NCBI GenBank assembly: GCA_027371625.1 | Contig: DAHXMQ010000103.1 | Location: 1 to 5,134 of the forward strand | DNA length: 5,134 nt | From: Candidatus Methanoperedentaceae archaeon | GTDB lineage: Archaea; Halobacteriota; Methanosarcinia; Methanosarcinales; Methanoperedenaceae | Direction: 5' to 3' | In this document: piece by piece, positions 1 to 5,134 of the stretch | Layout of the letters: every line of letters starts with the position of its first letter | Position numbering within the stretch: the stretch's first letter is position 1 | The notes under the pieces: generated by a model | The model's database searches: none | Seen by the model: the letters and a program-made list of their open reading frames with translations, nothing else | What the model was told of the DNA's origin: nothing | Position numbers and translations under genes: made by a program

Positions 1-61
1 TGACCAGGCTGAGAACAGGCTGCATGCCCAGAAGGCATTGCTCTTAAAATTAATATCCTGA
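1..61 (+). pseudogene. argF: 3' fragment of argF (second copy of the last 19 codons)
   Basis: Read on the plus strand from position 2, this stretch encodes the last 19 residues of ornithine carbamoyltransferase followed by the same TGA stop (59-61). It is base-for-base identical to the end of the complete argF at 1939-1998. Only the tail lies in the window. It may be the end of a second full argF copy lying to the left, a detached gene remnant, or an artefact at an assembly end. The opposite strand is read through by the broken sucC frame. The complete identity, including wobble positions and untranslated bases after the stop, points to a very recent copy or an artefact rather than an old paralogue. 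Confidence 0.75.
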
Positions 62-74
62 TTCGCCCCCGTGC
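1..74. repeat. Direct repeat, left copy (argF 3' end plus downstream flank)
   Basis: Positions 1-68 are identical to 1938-2005. Position 69 is C where 2006 is T, and 70-74 match 2007-2011, after which the two sequences part completely. The offset is 1937 bases. The right edge falls inside the sucC reading frame, where both partners share GCCC-N-CGTGC, so the joint sits in about ten bases of microhomology. The left edge is not visible because the repeat runs to the window border. Confidence 0.95.
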
Positions 75-1004
75 TACCTCATCGCACCTTGTAAGACCCC
101 CGAATATATTGATGAGAAGCGCTTTCATGTTCCTGATGGAAGACACAATCCTGAGCGCGGTTTTTACCTGCTCTGCATTAGCTCCTGCCCTCACATCCAT
201 GAAATTAGCCGGCTTACCATTATTTGCCGTTATCATGTCAAGCGTTGCCATGGCAAGACCTGCTCCGTTCACTATGCATCCGATATCGCCATCAAGCCCG
301 ACATAACTCATCCCGCTTTTCTTTGCAAGCTCCGGAAGTGAGCCTGTCTCTTCCTCCTTAAAATCCTGCCTGAAAAGGGCGCTGTCATCAATTACCATCT
401 TGGCATCAAGGGCAAAAATCCCCTGCGAAAAAGCAAGCGGGTTAATCTCGGCAAGTGAGCAATCATTCTCGATAAAAACATTGTAAAGTTTTTTTATCAC
501 ATCCGCGATTTCAGAGGCGTTCTTCTTATCAAGCAAATATGCAAGTGTTCGTGCCTGGTAATCATGCACACCCGTCAGTGAATTGATTCGCATCCTCACA
601 ATCTTCTGGGACGAAGTTTTTGCAGTCTCCTCTATATCGACGCCCCCCTGCGAGCTTGCTATTATCACAGGGCATCGTGCCCTTCTGTCAATGGTAACGC
701 CAAGATACATCTCTATCTGAGGTTCTTTATATTCCTCCACAAGCAGCTTTTTTACAGGCAACCCTTTTATCGACATCCCAAGAATGCGCTGTGCATTTTG
801 CTTTGCCTCCTCTGGATTTTTTGCTCTAACTATGCCTCCTGCTTTTCCCCTACCTCCCACCAGAACCTGAGCTTTTATAACCACATCCCCCAGTTTTCTG
901 GAAATTTCCTCTGCCTCACCAGCACTGGCGGCAAGATTCCCTTGTGGAACCGGGATGCCATATTTAGAAAATATCTCCTTGGCTTCGTATTCATAGAGTT
1001 TCAT
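1..1004 (-). CDS. sucC: Succinate-CoA ligase beta subunit, 3'-truncated or chimeric
   Basis: Beta subunit of succinyl-CoA synthetase, which with the alpha subunit SucD interconverts succinyl-CoA and succinate with ATP/ADP in the cytoplasm. The ATG at 1004-1002 has an AAGGAG ribosome binding site (1016-1011) six bases upstream, and the protein begins MKLYEYEAKEIF as the family does. The ATP-grasp domain shows KAQVLVGGRGKAGG (residues 44-57), EINPL (186-190) and ALDAK (198-202). The CoA-ligase domain shows a glycine-rich stretch around 242-255, PANFMDV (265-271) and INIFGGLTRCDEVARG (298-313). Homology stops at G313 (about position 66). The frame then reads antisense through the copied argF tail to the window edge with no stop seen. 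Full-length relatives are roughly 360-390 residues, so about 50-75 C-terminal residues are replaced. sucD, usually next, is not in the window. Family assignment is secure; functionality is doubtful. Confidence 0.93.
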   Translation of the reverse strand, partial: MKLYEYEAKEIFSKYGIPVPQGNLAASAGEAEEISRKLGDVVIKAQVLVGGRGKAGGIVRAKNPEEAKQNAQRILGMSIKGLPVKKLLVEEYKEPQIEMYLGVTIDRRARCPVIIASSQGGVDIEETAKTSSQKIVRMRINSLTGVHDYQARTLAYLLDKKNASEIADVIKKLYNVFIENDCSLAEINPLAFSQGIFALDAKMVIDDSALFRQDFKEEETGSLPELAKKSGMSYVGLDGDIGCIVNGAGLAMATLDMITANNGKPANFMDVRAGANAEQVKTALRIVSSIRNMKALLINIFGGLTRCDEVARGRIRILILRAMPSGHAACSQPG

Positions 1005-1010
1005 ACCCAA

Positions 1011-1016
1011 CTCCTT
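1011..1016 (-). promoter_or_regulatory. Ribosome binding site of sucC
   Basis: On the minus strand AAGGAG (inside AAGAAAGGAG, 1020-1011) lies six bases before the ATG at 1004. This is well-spaced Shine-Dalgarno pairing and fixes the sucC start. Confidence 0.8.
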
Positions 1017-1038
1017 TCTTGTAATTTATCAAAAGTAA

Positions 1039-1046
1039 TTTAAATA
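1039..1046 (+). promoter_or_regulatory. Putative archaeal TATA box of argF
   Basis: TTTAAATA preceded by the A/G-rich AAAAGTAA, which could act as a BRE, fits an archaeal core promoter. With the usual spacing of about 25 bases, transcription would begin near 1066-1070 and leave a leader of about 20 nt before the TTG at 1090. The TTTAAA core is palindromic and lies in the divergent gap, so it could in principle also be read toward sucC. However, that start would fall close to or inside the sucC ribosome binding site, so sucC probably uses another promoter. Predicted from sequence only. Confidence 0.5.
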
Positions 1047-1089
1047 GGTATCTACAATTGTTAGCATTAACCAATGGAGCGTCCTGATT

Positions 1090-1998
1090 TTGCCATCCCA
1101 TCTATTATCCCTTTCAGATTTATCGTACGATGATATAATTAATTTGCTTGATACAGCCTCGGATTTAAAGGAAAAAAGGGCACGGGGGAAAACCTCCAGT
1201 GCGCTAAAAAATAAGACGCTGGCGATGCTTTTTGAAAAATCCTCAACACGAACACGCATTTCATTTGAGGTAGCGATGACAGAGCTCGGAGGGCATGCAA
1301 TCTTCCTGAATTACAAGGATATCCAGCTCGGGCGCGGGGAATCTATTGCAGATACAGCCAAGGTAATGTCGCGCTATGTCAATGCAATCATGGCAAGGGT
1401 GTATAAACATGAAACTCTTGTGGAATTTTCAGGGAACGCTACAGTGCCGGTTATAAACGGTCTATCAGACCTTGAACACCCATGCCAGCTCCTCGCAGAC
1501 CTTCTTACAATACGGGAATACAAAGGCAGATTCAAGGGGCTTAATTTTTCATGGATAGGAGACGGCAATAATGTCTGCAACTCTGCTTTGCTTGCCTGTG
1601 CACTCACGGGCATGAAAATGACAGTAGCGTGCCCAGGGGGTTATGAGCCAAATGCTGAGATAGTGGAGAGGGCAAAGAAAATCGGGGGGGAAATTAATAT
1701 CATTCATGACCCGATGAAGGCTGCAAAAAAAGCCGATGTCCTTTATACGGATGTCTGGGTTTCCATGGGCGACGAGGACGAATATGACCAGAGGCTGCAC
1801 GACTTCAAGCCCTACCAGATCAACAGCAGGCTTTTAGAGCAAGCCAAGCATGACGTGATGGTATTGCACTGTCTTCCTGCTCACCGCGGCGAGGAAATCA
1901 CGGCAGAGGTAATCGATGGAAAAAACTCAGCCGTTTTTGACCAGGCTGAGAACAGGCTGCATGCCCAGAAGGCATTGCTCTTAAAATTAATATCCTGA
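1090..1998 (+). CDS. argF: Ornithine carbamoyltransferase (anabolic)
   Basis: Catalyses carbamoyl phosphate + L-ornithine to L-citrulline + phosphate in arginine biosynthesis, as a cytoplasmic enzyme usually built from trimers. All signatures are present in the 302-residue product: the carbamoyl-phosphate loop STRTR (52-56), HPCQ (130-133), the ornithine-binding DVWVSMG (221-227), which separates it from aspartate carbamoyltransferase, and HCLPAHRG (260-267). Length is typical. The start is TTG at 1090: it gives the family-like N-terminus PSHLLSLSDLS, no in-frame ATG exists before residue 46, and GGAG at 1076-1079 is a weak ribosome binding site ten bases away. It is divergent from sucC and separated by 108 bp from cbiM, with no functional link to either. 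Its last 20 codons, including the stop, are duplicated at the left end of the window. The gene itself is intact. Confidence 0.97.
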   Translation: MPSHLLSLSDLSYDDIINLLDTASDLKEKRARGKTSSALKNKTLAMLFEKSSTRTRISFEVAMTELGGHAIFLNYKDIQLGRGESIADTAKVMSRYVNAIMARVYKHETLVEFSGNATVPVINGLSDLEHPCQLLADLLTIREYKGRFKGLNFSWIGDGNNVCNSALLACALTGMKMTVACPGGYEPNAEIVERAKKIGGEINIIHDPMKAAKKADVLYTDVWVSMGDEDEYDQRLHDFKPYQINSRLLEQAKHDVMVLHCLPAHRGEEITAEVIDGKNSAVFDQAENRLHAQKALLLKLIS

Positions 1999-2011
1999 TT
2001 CGCCCTCGTGC
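1938..2011. repeat. Direct repeat, right copy (argF 3' end plus downstream flank)
   Basis: Partner of the repeat at 1-74, with one mismatch (T at 2006 versus C at 69). It covers the last codons and stop of the complete argF and 13 bases beyond. In this copy the sequence continues into the cbiM leader, whereas in the left copy it switches into sucC. Confidence 0.95.
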
Positions 2012-2048
2012 GTGGTTCCAAAAGCTCCTTCAAAACCCAACCATCATC

Positions 2049-2058
2049 TATTTATATC
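2049..2058 (+). promoter_or_regulatory. Putative archaeal TATA box of the cbiMQO operon
   Basis: TATTTATATC is the best TATA-like element in the 108-bp gap after argF. A start about 25 bases downstream would be near 2077-2081, giving a leader of about 28 nt that contains the strong ribosome binding site. This supports independent transcription of the transporter genes rather than read-through from argF alone. No hairpin with a T-tract that would serve as an argF terminator was seen in 1999-2048. Confidence 0.5.
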
Positions 2059-2061
2059 AAG

Positions 2062-2085
2062 TAAACTTTAGTGAAATCAAGTTTA
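2062..2085 (+). promoter_or_regulatory. Inverted repeat, possible operator for a metal regulator
   Basis: TAAACTT (2062-2068) and AAGTTTA (2079-2085) are perfect 7-base inverted arms with a 10-base spacer, so the arm centres are 17 bases apart. The element lies just downstream of the TATA-like box and spans the expected transcription start, where a bound repressor would block initiation. Arm composition and spacing are not ones I can assign to a known regulator such as NikR or a DtxR-family protein. In A/T-rich DNA a 7-base match could arise by chance. Confidence 0.35.
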
Positions 2086-2093
2086 GTTGATTC

Positions 2094-2101
2094 AGGAGGA
2101 G
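2094..2101 (+). promoter_or_regulatory. Strong ribosome binding site deciding the cbiM TTG start
   Basis: AGGAGGAG lies five bases before TTG at 2107. It selects this start over the in-frame GTG at 2071, which has no such site and would lie at or before the predicted transcription start. Confidence 0.85.
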
Positions 2102-2106
2102 CCGAC

Positions 2107-3030
2107 TTGCACATATCAGACGGGATTCTTGAGCCGCAGTGGTGTATATTCTGGTATGCGATATCAGCAATATTTATCGCCCTTGGTCTGCGGATAATCA
2201 ATAAGCGTATCAAGGACGATCCCTCGTATCTTCCCAGAATTTCTCTGATTGGCGCCGTGGTTTTTGTTATCTCGGTATGGCACATTCCAGTACCTGTAAC
2301 GGGTTCATCTTCCCATCCAGTCGGGACCCCTCTGGCTTCAATAATCATAGGTCCTTTTGCAACCGTGGTTGTAAGTGCGATTGCAATTTTCTTCCAGACG
2401 TTCGTTGGTCATGGTGGCTTGACTACTATAGGCGCAAACACATTTTCAATGGGGATTGTTGGGACATTCAGCGGCTATATTGTTTATCGAATGTTGAAAA
2501 ACATCTCTCCTTTATGGTTCTCCGCCGGCATGGCAGGGTTTGTGGGAAGCATGTTGACCTACATCACTGCAGCCCTTGAGCTTGCCCTTTCATTGAACCC
2601 TGGAAATGTGGTGTATTACTGGAAATTATATGCCATGGGTTTTATTCCAACGCAACTGCCCCTGTGTGTTGCTGAATTTGCGTTCACGGGATACGTGATA
2701 AAGCATATATCCGAAACAAAACCAGAAGTGGTTGCACCAGCCGGCGCTCGTCTTGACAGGTTCACGAAAATAGCTCTGATGTTGATGATTTTAATCACGT
2801 CCCTGCTTGCCATAGGCGCATATCTCGGTCACTTAAGAGGGAGTGATATGGCAGGTACCGACAGCATCGTGGGAGCGCTTGCCGCACCAGGCGCAATATC
2901 AAATGGAATAGGAGTCAGGTTGATGGCGCGTTTTGGTGAACCGGTAGGTTTTGCTCTTGTGGGGATTATAGGCGGTCTGGTTACAGGATATTACTGGGAT
3001 GCGCTGAAGGGGAGAAAATCTGATGATTGA
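2107..3030 (+). CDS. cbiM: ECF-type cobalt/nickel transporter membrane component CbiM/NikM with fused CbiN-like C-terminus
   Basis: Substrate-binding membrane subunit of an energy-coupling-factor importer for Co2+ or Ni2+ (307 residues). The TTG start gives a protein beginning Met-His-Ile-Ser-Asp-Gly. In this family the N-terminal amine and His2 are metal ligands, so a longer protein would not fit. Other expected features are the SSSHPVGT loop with His70 (67-74), HGGLT (102-106) and GANTFSMG (109-116), with about six hydrophobic segments up to residue 200. These loops look closer to the nickel (NikM) branch than to classical CbiM, but I cannot settle the metal. Residues about 219-297 add two membrane spans flanking a loop with GTDSIV (250-255), the layout of the small CbiN/NikN subunit. 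No separate cbiN gene is present. Its last 8 bases overlap cbiQ. A strong ribosome binding site, a TATA-like box and an inverted repeat precede it. Confidence 0.93.
   Translation: MHISDGILEPQWCIFWYAISAIFIALGLRIINKRIKDDPSYLPRISLIGAVVFVISVWHIPVPVTGSSSHPVGTPLASIIIGPFATVVVSAIAIFFQTFVGHGGLTTIGANTFSMGIVGTFSGYIVYRMLKNISPLWFSAGMAGFVGSMLTYITAALELALSLNPGNVVYYWKLYAMGFIPTQLPLCVAEFAFTGYVIKHISETKPEVVAPAGARLDRFTKIALMLMILITSLLAIGAYLGHLRGSDMAGTDSIVGALAAPGAISNGIGVRLMARFGEPVGFALVGIIGGLVTGYYWDALKGRKSDD
3009..3014 (+). promoter_or_regulatory. Ribosome binding site of cbiQ inside cbiM
   Basis: GGGGAG sits eight bases before ATG at 3023, inside the end of cbiM. It supports the early cbiQ start over internal ATGs at codons 37 and 41. 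Confidence 0.6.
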
Positions 3031-3856
3031 ATGGCTTACACTTGACCCATTAAACGGAATCGCAACTACCATAGGGTTCTTTATTTCGCTCATAATAGGG
3101 CGATACCTGAGACTATGGCGCGAAAGGAATATGAGGGGCAAAATGACCGATCCAAGAATCAAGATTTTGATTTCGTTTCTTTTAATCACTGCAATAACAG
3201 TGATGAAACACTGGTATTTACCAATCGCGATAGCCATTCTGTGCATTGCTTTTGCGGCAAAACTAAGGATAATCAGGGATTACGGTAAAAAACTCATTTT
3301 TCCCTTGGTCTTAGCCCTGTTCATTTTCATAGCACAGGGCTTTACATACGGGGTTAATGCCATCCATCTTGGAATTATTTCAGTCTATTCGGAAGGTCTC
3401 AATTATGGTTTTCTTATCTTTTCAAGGGTGTTCGCTTCTGCCTCTATCCTGCTACTCCTTGCAATCACAACTTCCGAAAACGAGCTTCTTGAAAGCATGC
3501 GCTACTTTAGGGTTCCGAAAACTTTGCTTGAGATTTCCTCGTTCATGGTACGCTATATCAAGACTTTTTCAAGCGAAGGGAAACAACTGAAACTGGCGCA
3601 GGAATCACGGTGTGGCTTCCCGAAGAACGCAGGGTTCACGAAGAAAATGCGCAACGTTGCCTCGTTATTGGGAGCGCTCATCACGCGCGCATTTGCAAGA
3701 AGTGAAGAGGTCTATAGAGCCATGCTCTCGCGGGGCTGGAAGCCTGAATTGAGGTATTCGATCAACACCCAGCCATTAGATAAAAGGGATTTGATTCTGG
3801 GAATCATGTTATCTTCTGGGATACTCGTATTGCTTGGACTTGACAGGTTGGTATGA
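3023..3856 (+). CDS. cbiQ: ECF transporter transmembrane coupling protein CbiQ (EcfT)
   Basis: Integral membrane T component that links the metal-binding subunit to the ATPase. The 277-residue product has the family's DPR-K-L entry (43-49) followed by several hydrophobic helices (about 46-61, 65-80, 91-106, 128-148). It then has the cytoplasmic coupling helices with two A-x-x-x-R motifs, AQESR (192-196, followed by Cys-Gly rather than Gly) and AMLSRG (233-238), which dock into the ATPase grooves. A final hydrophobic span covers about 257-273. The ATG at 3023 overlaps the cbiM end by 8 bp and has GGGGAG upstream. This start adds an extra N-terminal hydrophobic stretch (13-31) before the usual domain, which is somewhat unusual; a start at 3131 would remove it but lacks equal support. 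The stop overlaps the cbiO start, indicating translational coupling. Confidence 0.94.
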   Translation: MIEWLTLDPLNGIATTIGFFISLIIGRYLRLWRERNMRGKMTDPRIKILISFLLITAITVMKHWYLPIAIAILCIAFAAKLRIIRDYGKKLIFPLVLALFIFIAQGFTYGVNAIHLGIISVYSEGLNYGFLIFSRVFASASILLLLAITTSENELLESMRYFRVPKTLLEISSFMVRYIKTFSSEGKQLKLAQESRCGFPKNAGFTKKMRNVASLLGALITRAFARSEEVYRAMLSRGWKPELRYSINTQPLDKRDLILGIMLSSGILVLLGLDRLV

Positions 3857-5134
3857 TGAATAACGCGATAAAAACAATCGGACTTGAATATACGTATGCT
3901 GACGGGACAAATGCCCTTTCTGGCATAAATTTTGAGGCAAAAGTGGGCGAAAAAGTTGCCGTACTCGGACCAAACGGAAGCGGGAAAACCACGCTATTCT
4001 ATCACTTCAACGGCATAATTAAACCCACACGCGGGGAGGTACTGGTATTCGGTAAAAAAATCAGCAAAAACAATGTAGATGATGTCAGGAGACGCGTTGG
4101 CATTGTATTCCAGGAGTCAGACAGCCAGTTATTTGCGCCTACTGTTTTTGAGGATATAGCTTTCGGTCCAGGAAATCTCGGATTGCCTCCGGAGGAAATC
4201 AAACGCAGGGTTTCAGAAGTTTTGCGAAGGTTTGATTTAGAAAAGTTTGCAGGGAAAAATCCTGCCAACCTGAGTGGTGGACAGAAGAAAAGAGCAGCCA
4301 TTGCAGGTGTTGTTGCTATGGAACCCGATGTTCTTGTACTGGATGAGCCAACTTCTGGCATGGATGCAGGCGGAATTACAGATACCATCGAGATTCTGGA
4401 TGAATTAAACGATGAAGGGAAGACAATCATCATATCGACCCACGATTCTGACCTCGCTGCATTCTGGGCTGACCGCGTATATATACTCAATAAAGGAAAG
4501 GTTTTCAGGTCAGGTGCTCCAAGACATATTTTTGCAGATGAAAAACTAATTTCGGAAGCCGGATTGAGGCAGCCAGTCATTGTCCAGACGTATCGCGAAT
4601 TCCGGGCGCGCGGTATATCAAAAGGTGAGGTTCCACTCTCTGTTCTCGATTTTATGGAATCCGTTGATGTAAAGGTAATGAACATCAGGTGTGCAATAGC
4701 AGGATGCGATGTGAAAGCGGGCGATGAGGTCTATCTTGAAATTAAGGACGGGATGCTGATTGCAAACAAGGGTTCAAAAGGCATTGCTGGAAAAGCGGTA
4801 TTTGACGGGAAAAAAGGCGAGGATATTGCTGTTAAAGATGTGGCAGGAGACTTGCAGCAACTGGCTGGCAATATCACCATAATCAGGGTTCCTGGAATAA
4901 TTGAAGGAGGTTCAAGGGCTGCTGACCCTGATAAAGTCGATGATATACTTTCTAAAAATGAGCATCAAAAAATAGGCGCCATGGGCACATCTGCAAAGGT
5001 ATTGATGAGGAGGATGGGGATAAGGTGCGACTTTGAGTTTGATGTAATCCAGTCAGGCATACTCGCTGCCTTGCGGGGTTTTAATGTGACAATTTTCGCT
5101 TCTGGCGGGATGGCTGAGAGGGTAATTGGGAAAG
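3856..5134 (+). CDS. cbiO: ECF transporter ATPase CbiO with long unrecognised C-terminal extension (3' partial)
   Basis: ATP-binding subunit powering Co2+/Ni2+ uptake with CbiM and CbiQ at the inner membrane face. Counting from ATG 3856, the ABC domain is complete: Walker A GPNGSGKTT (38-46), Q-loop Q86, SDSQLFAPTV after it as in EcfA proteins, signature LSGGQ (139-143), Walker B VLVLDEP (159-165) with catalytic E164, D-loop D170 and switch H196. An in-frame ATG at 3853 is equally possible; it overlaps the cbiQ stop as ATGA. No clear ribosome binding site is seen, so reinitiation is likely. CbiO proteins normally end near residue 250-280, but this frame stays open to the window edge (426 codons). 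Residues from about 270 include two Cys (279, 284), GTSAK (377-381), a third Cys (391) and FASGGMAERV (414-423), with strand/helix alternation. I do not recognise that domain; a regulatory or metal-sensing role would be a guess. Confidence 0.92.
   Translation, partial: MNNAIKTIGLEYTYADGTNALSGINFEAKVGEKVAVLGPNGSGKTTLFYHFNGIIKPTRGEVLVFGKKISKNNVDDVRRRVGIVFQESDSQLFAPTVFEDIAFGPGNLGLPPEEIKRRVSEVLRRFDLEKFAGKNPANLSGGQKKRAAIAGVVAMEPDVLVLDEPTSGMDAGGITDTIEILDELNDEGKTIIISTHDSDLAAFWADRVYILNKGKVFRSGAPRHIFADEKLISEAGLRQPVIVQTYREFRARGISKGEVPLSVLDFMESVDVKVMNIRCAIAGCDVKAGDEVYLEIKDGMLIANKGSKGIAGKAVFDGKKGEDIAVKDVAGDLQQLAGNITIIRVPGIIEGGSRAADPDKVDDILSKNEHQKIGAMGTSAKVLMRRMGIRCDFEFDVIQSGILAALRGFNVTIFASGGMAERVIGK

Noticed and set aside
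109..1043. Plus-strand frames at 109-306 and 798-1043
   Set aside because: Both are mostly or wholly shadows of the minus-strand sucC, whose family motifs are continuous from 1004 to about 66.
1054..1061. Palindrome ACAATTGT in the sucC-argF gap
   Set aside because: At eight bases in A/T-rich DNA it is easily due to chance; it was not called as an operator.
1029..1800. Minus-strand frames at 1029-1259, 1374-1613 and 1549-1800
   Set aside because: They are antisense to argF, which carries all active-site motifs on the plus strand.
1999..2048. Intrinsic terminator after argF
   Set aside because: No stable hairpin and no T-rich run were seen; archaeal termination cannot be excluded but is not supported.
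2071..2106. Upstream in-frame GTG start for cbiM adding 12 residues
   Set aside because: It has no ribosome binding site and would bury the Met-His N-terminus that binds metal in this family; TTG 2107 has AGGAGGAG five bases upstream.
2052..3992. Other short frames inside or antisense to cbiM and cbiQ (for example 2277-2579, 2899-3246, 3357-3590, 3804-3992)
   Set aside because: They overlap well-supported transporter genes and encode nothing recognisable.
4002..4685. 227-codon open frame on the minus strand
   Set aside because: It lies wholly antisense to the cbiO ABC domain, whose Walker A, signature and Walker B motifs are all intact on the plus strand. The product resembles no family and is rich in Ser/Pro as shadow frames often are.
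1..5134. CRISPR arrays, tRNA or rRNA genes, insertion sequences, riboswitches
   Set aside because: No regularly spaced repeats, cloverleaf sequences, transposase frames or recognisable riboswitch cores were seen; the only notable repeat is the argF-tail pair.

Overview
The window most likely comes from a methanogen-related archaeon, in the broad Methanosarcinales/ANME sense. The evidence is indirect. The genes have archaeal-style A/T-rich TATA elements about 45-60 nt before their starts. Two genes use TTG starts. An ADP-forming type succinate-CoA ligase beta subunit sits beside an anabolic ornithine carbamoyltransferase, followed by an ECF-type cobalt/nickel importer whose ATPase carries a long extra C-terminal region. 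The taxonomic call is inference; nothing in the window is diagnostic.

Layout: (1) Positions 1-74 are a near-perfect direct copy of the 3' end of argF plus its first downstream bases (1938-2011; first 68 bases identical). (2) A minus-strand sucC starts at 1004 and runs leftward. Its recognisable homology stops at about position 66, exactly where the argF-tail copy begins, so the gene lacks the end of its CoA-ligase domain and runs as a chimeric frame to the window edge. (3) An 85-bp divergent promoter region separates sucC from argF. (4) argF (1090-1998, plus strand) is complete and keeps all expected active-site motifs. (5) A 108-bp intergenic region holds a TATA-like box, a 7-bp inverted repeat placed like an operator, and a strong ribosome binding site. 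(6) A tightly coupled cluster follows: cbiM (2107-3030), cbiQ (3023-3856) and cbiO (from 3853/3856, cut by the window end). The first two genes overlap by 8 bp and the next two by 1-4 bp.

The transport cluster would encode an energy-coupling-factor importer for Co2+ or Ni2+. CbiM is the metal-binding membrane component and carries what looks like a fused CbiN-like tail, CbiQ is the transmembrane coupling protein, and CbiO is the ATPase. Both metals are in heavy demand in methanogen-type metabolism (cobalamin/corrinoids, factor F430, CODH/ACS, hydrogenases). argF belongs to arginine synthesis and sucC to the (partial) TCA cycle; neither has an evident functional link to the transporter.

The two points most worth following are the 1937-bp-spaced repeat, which has the form of a tandem-duplication, circle or assembly-chimera junction, and the unrecognised alpha/beta-looking extension of at least about 150 residues on the transporter ATPase. 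The window otherwise looks like ordinary core metabolism.
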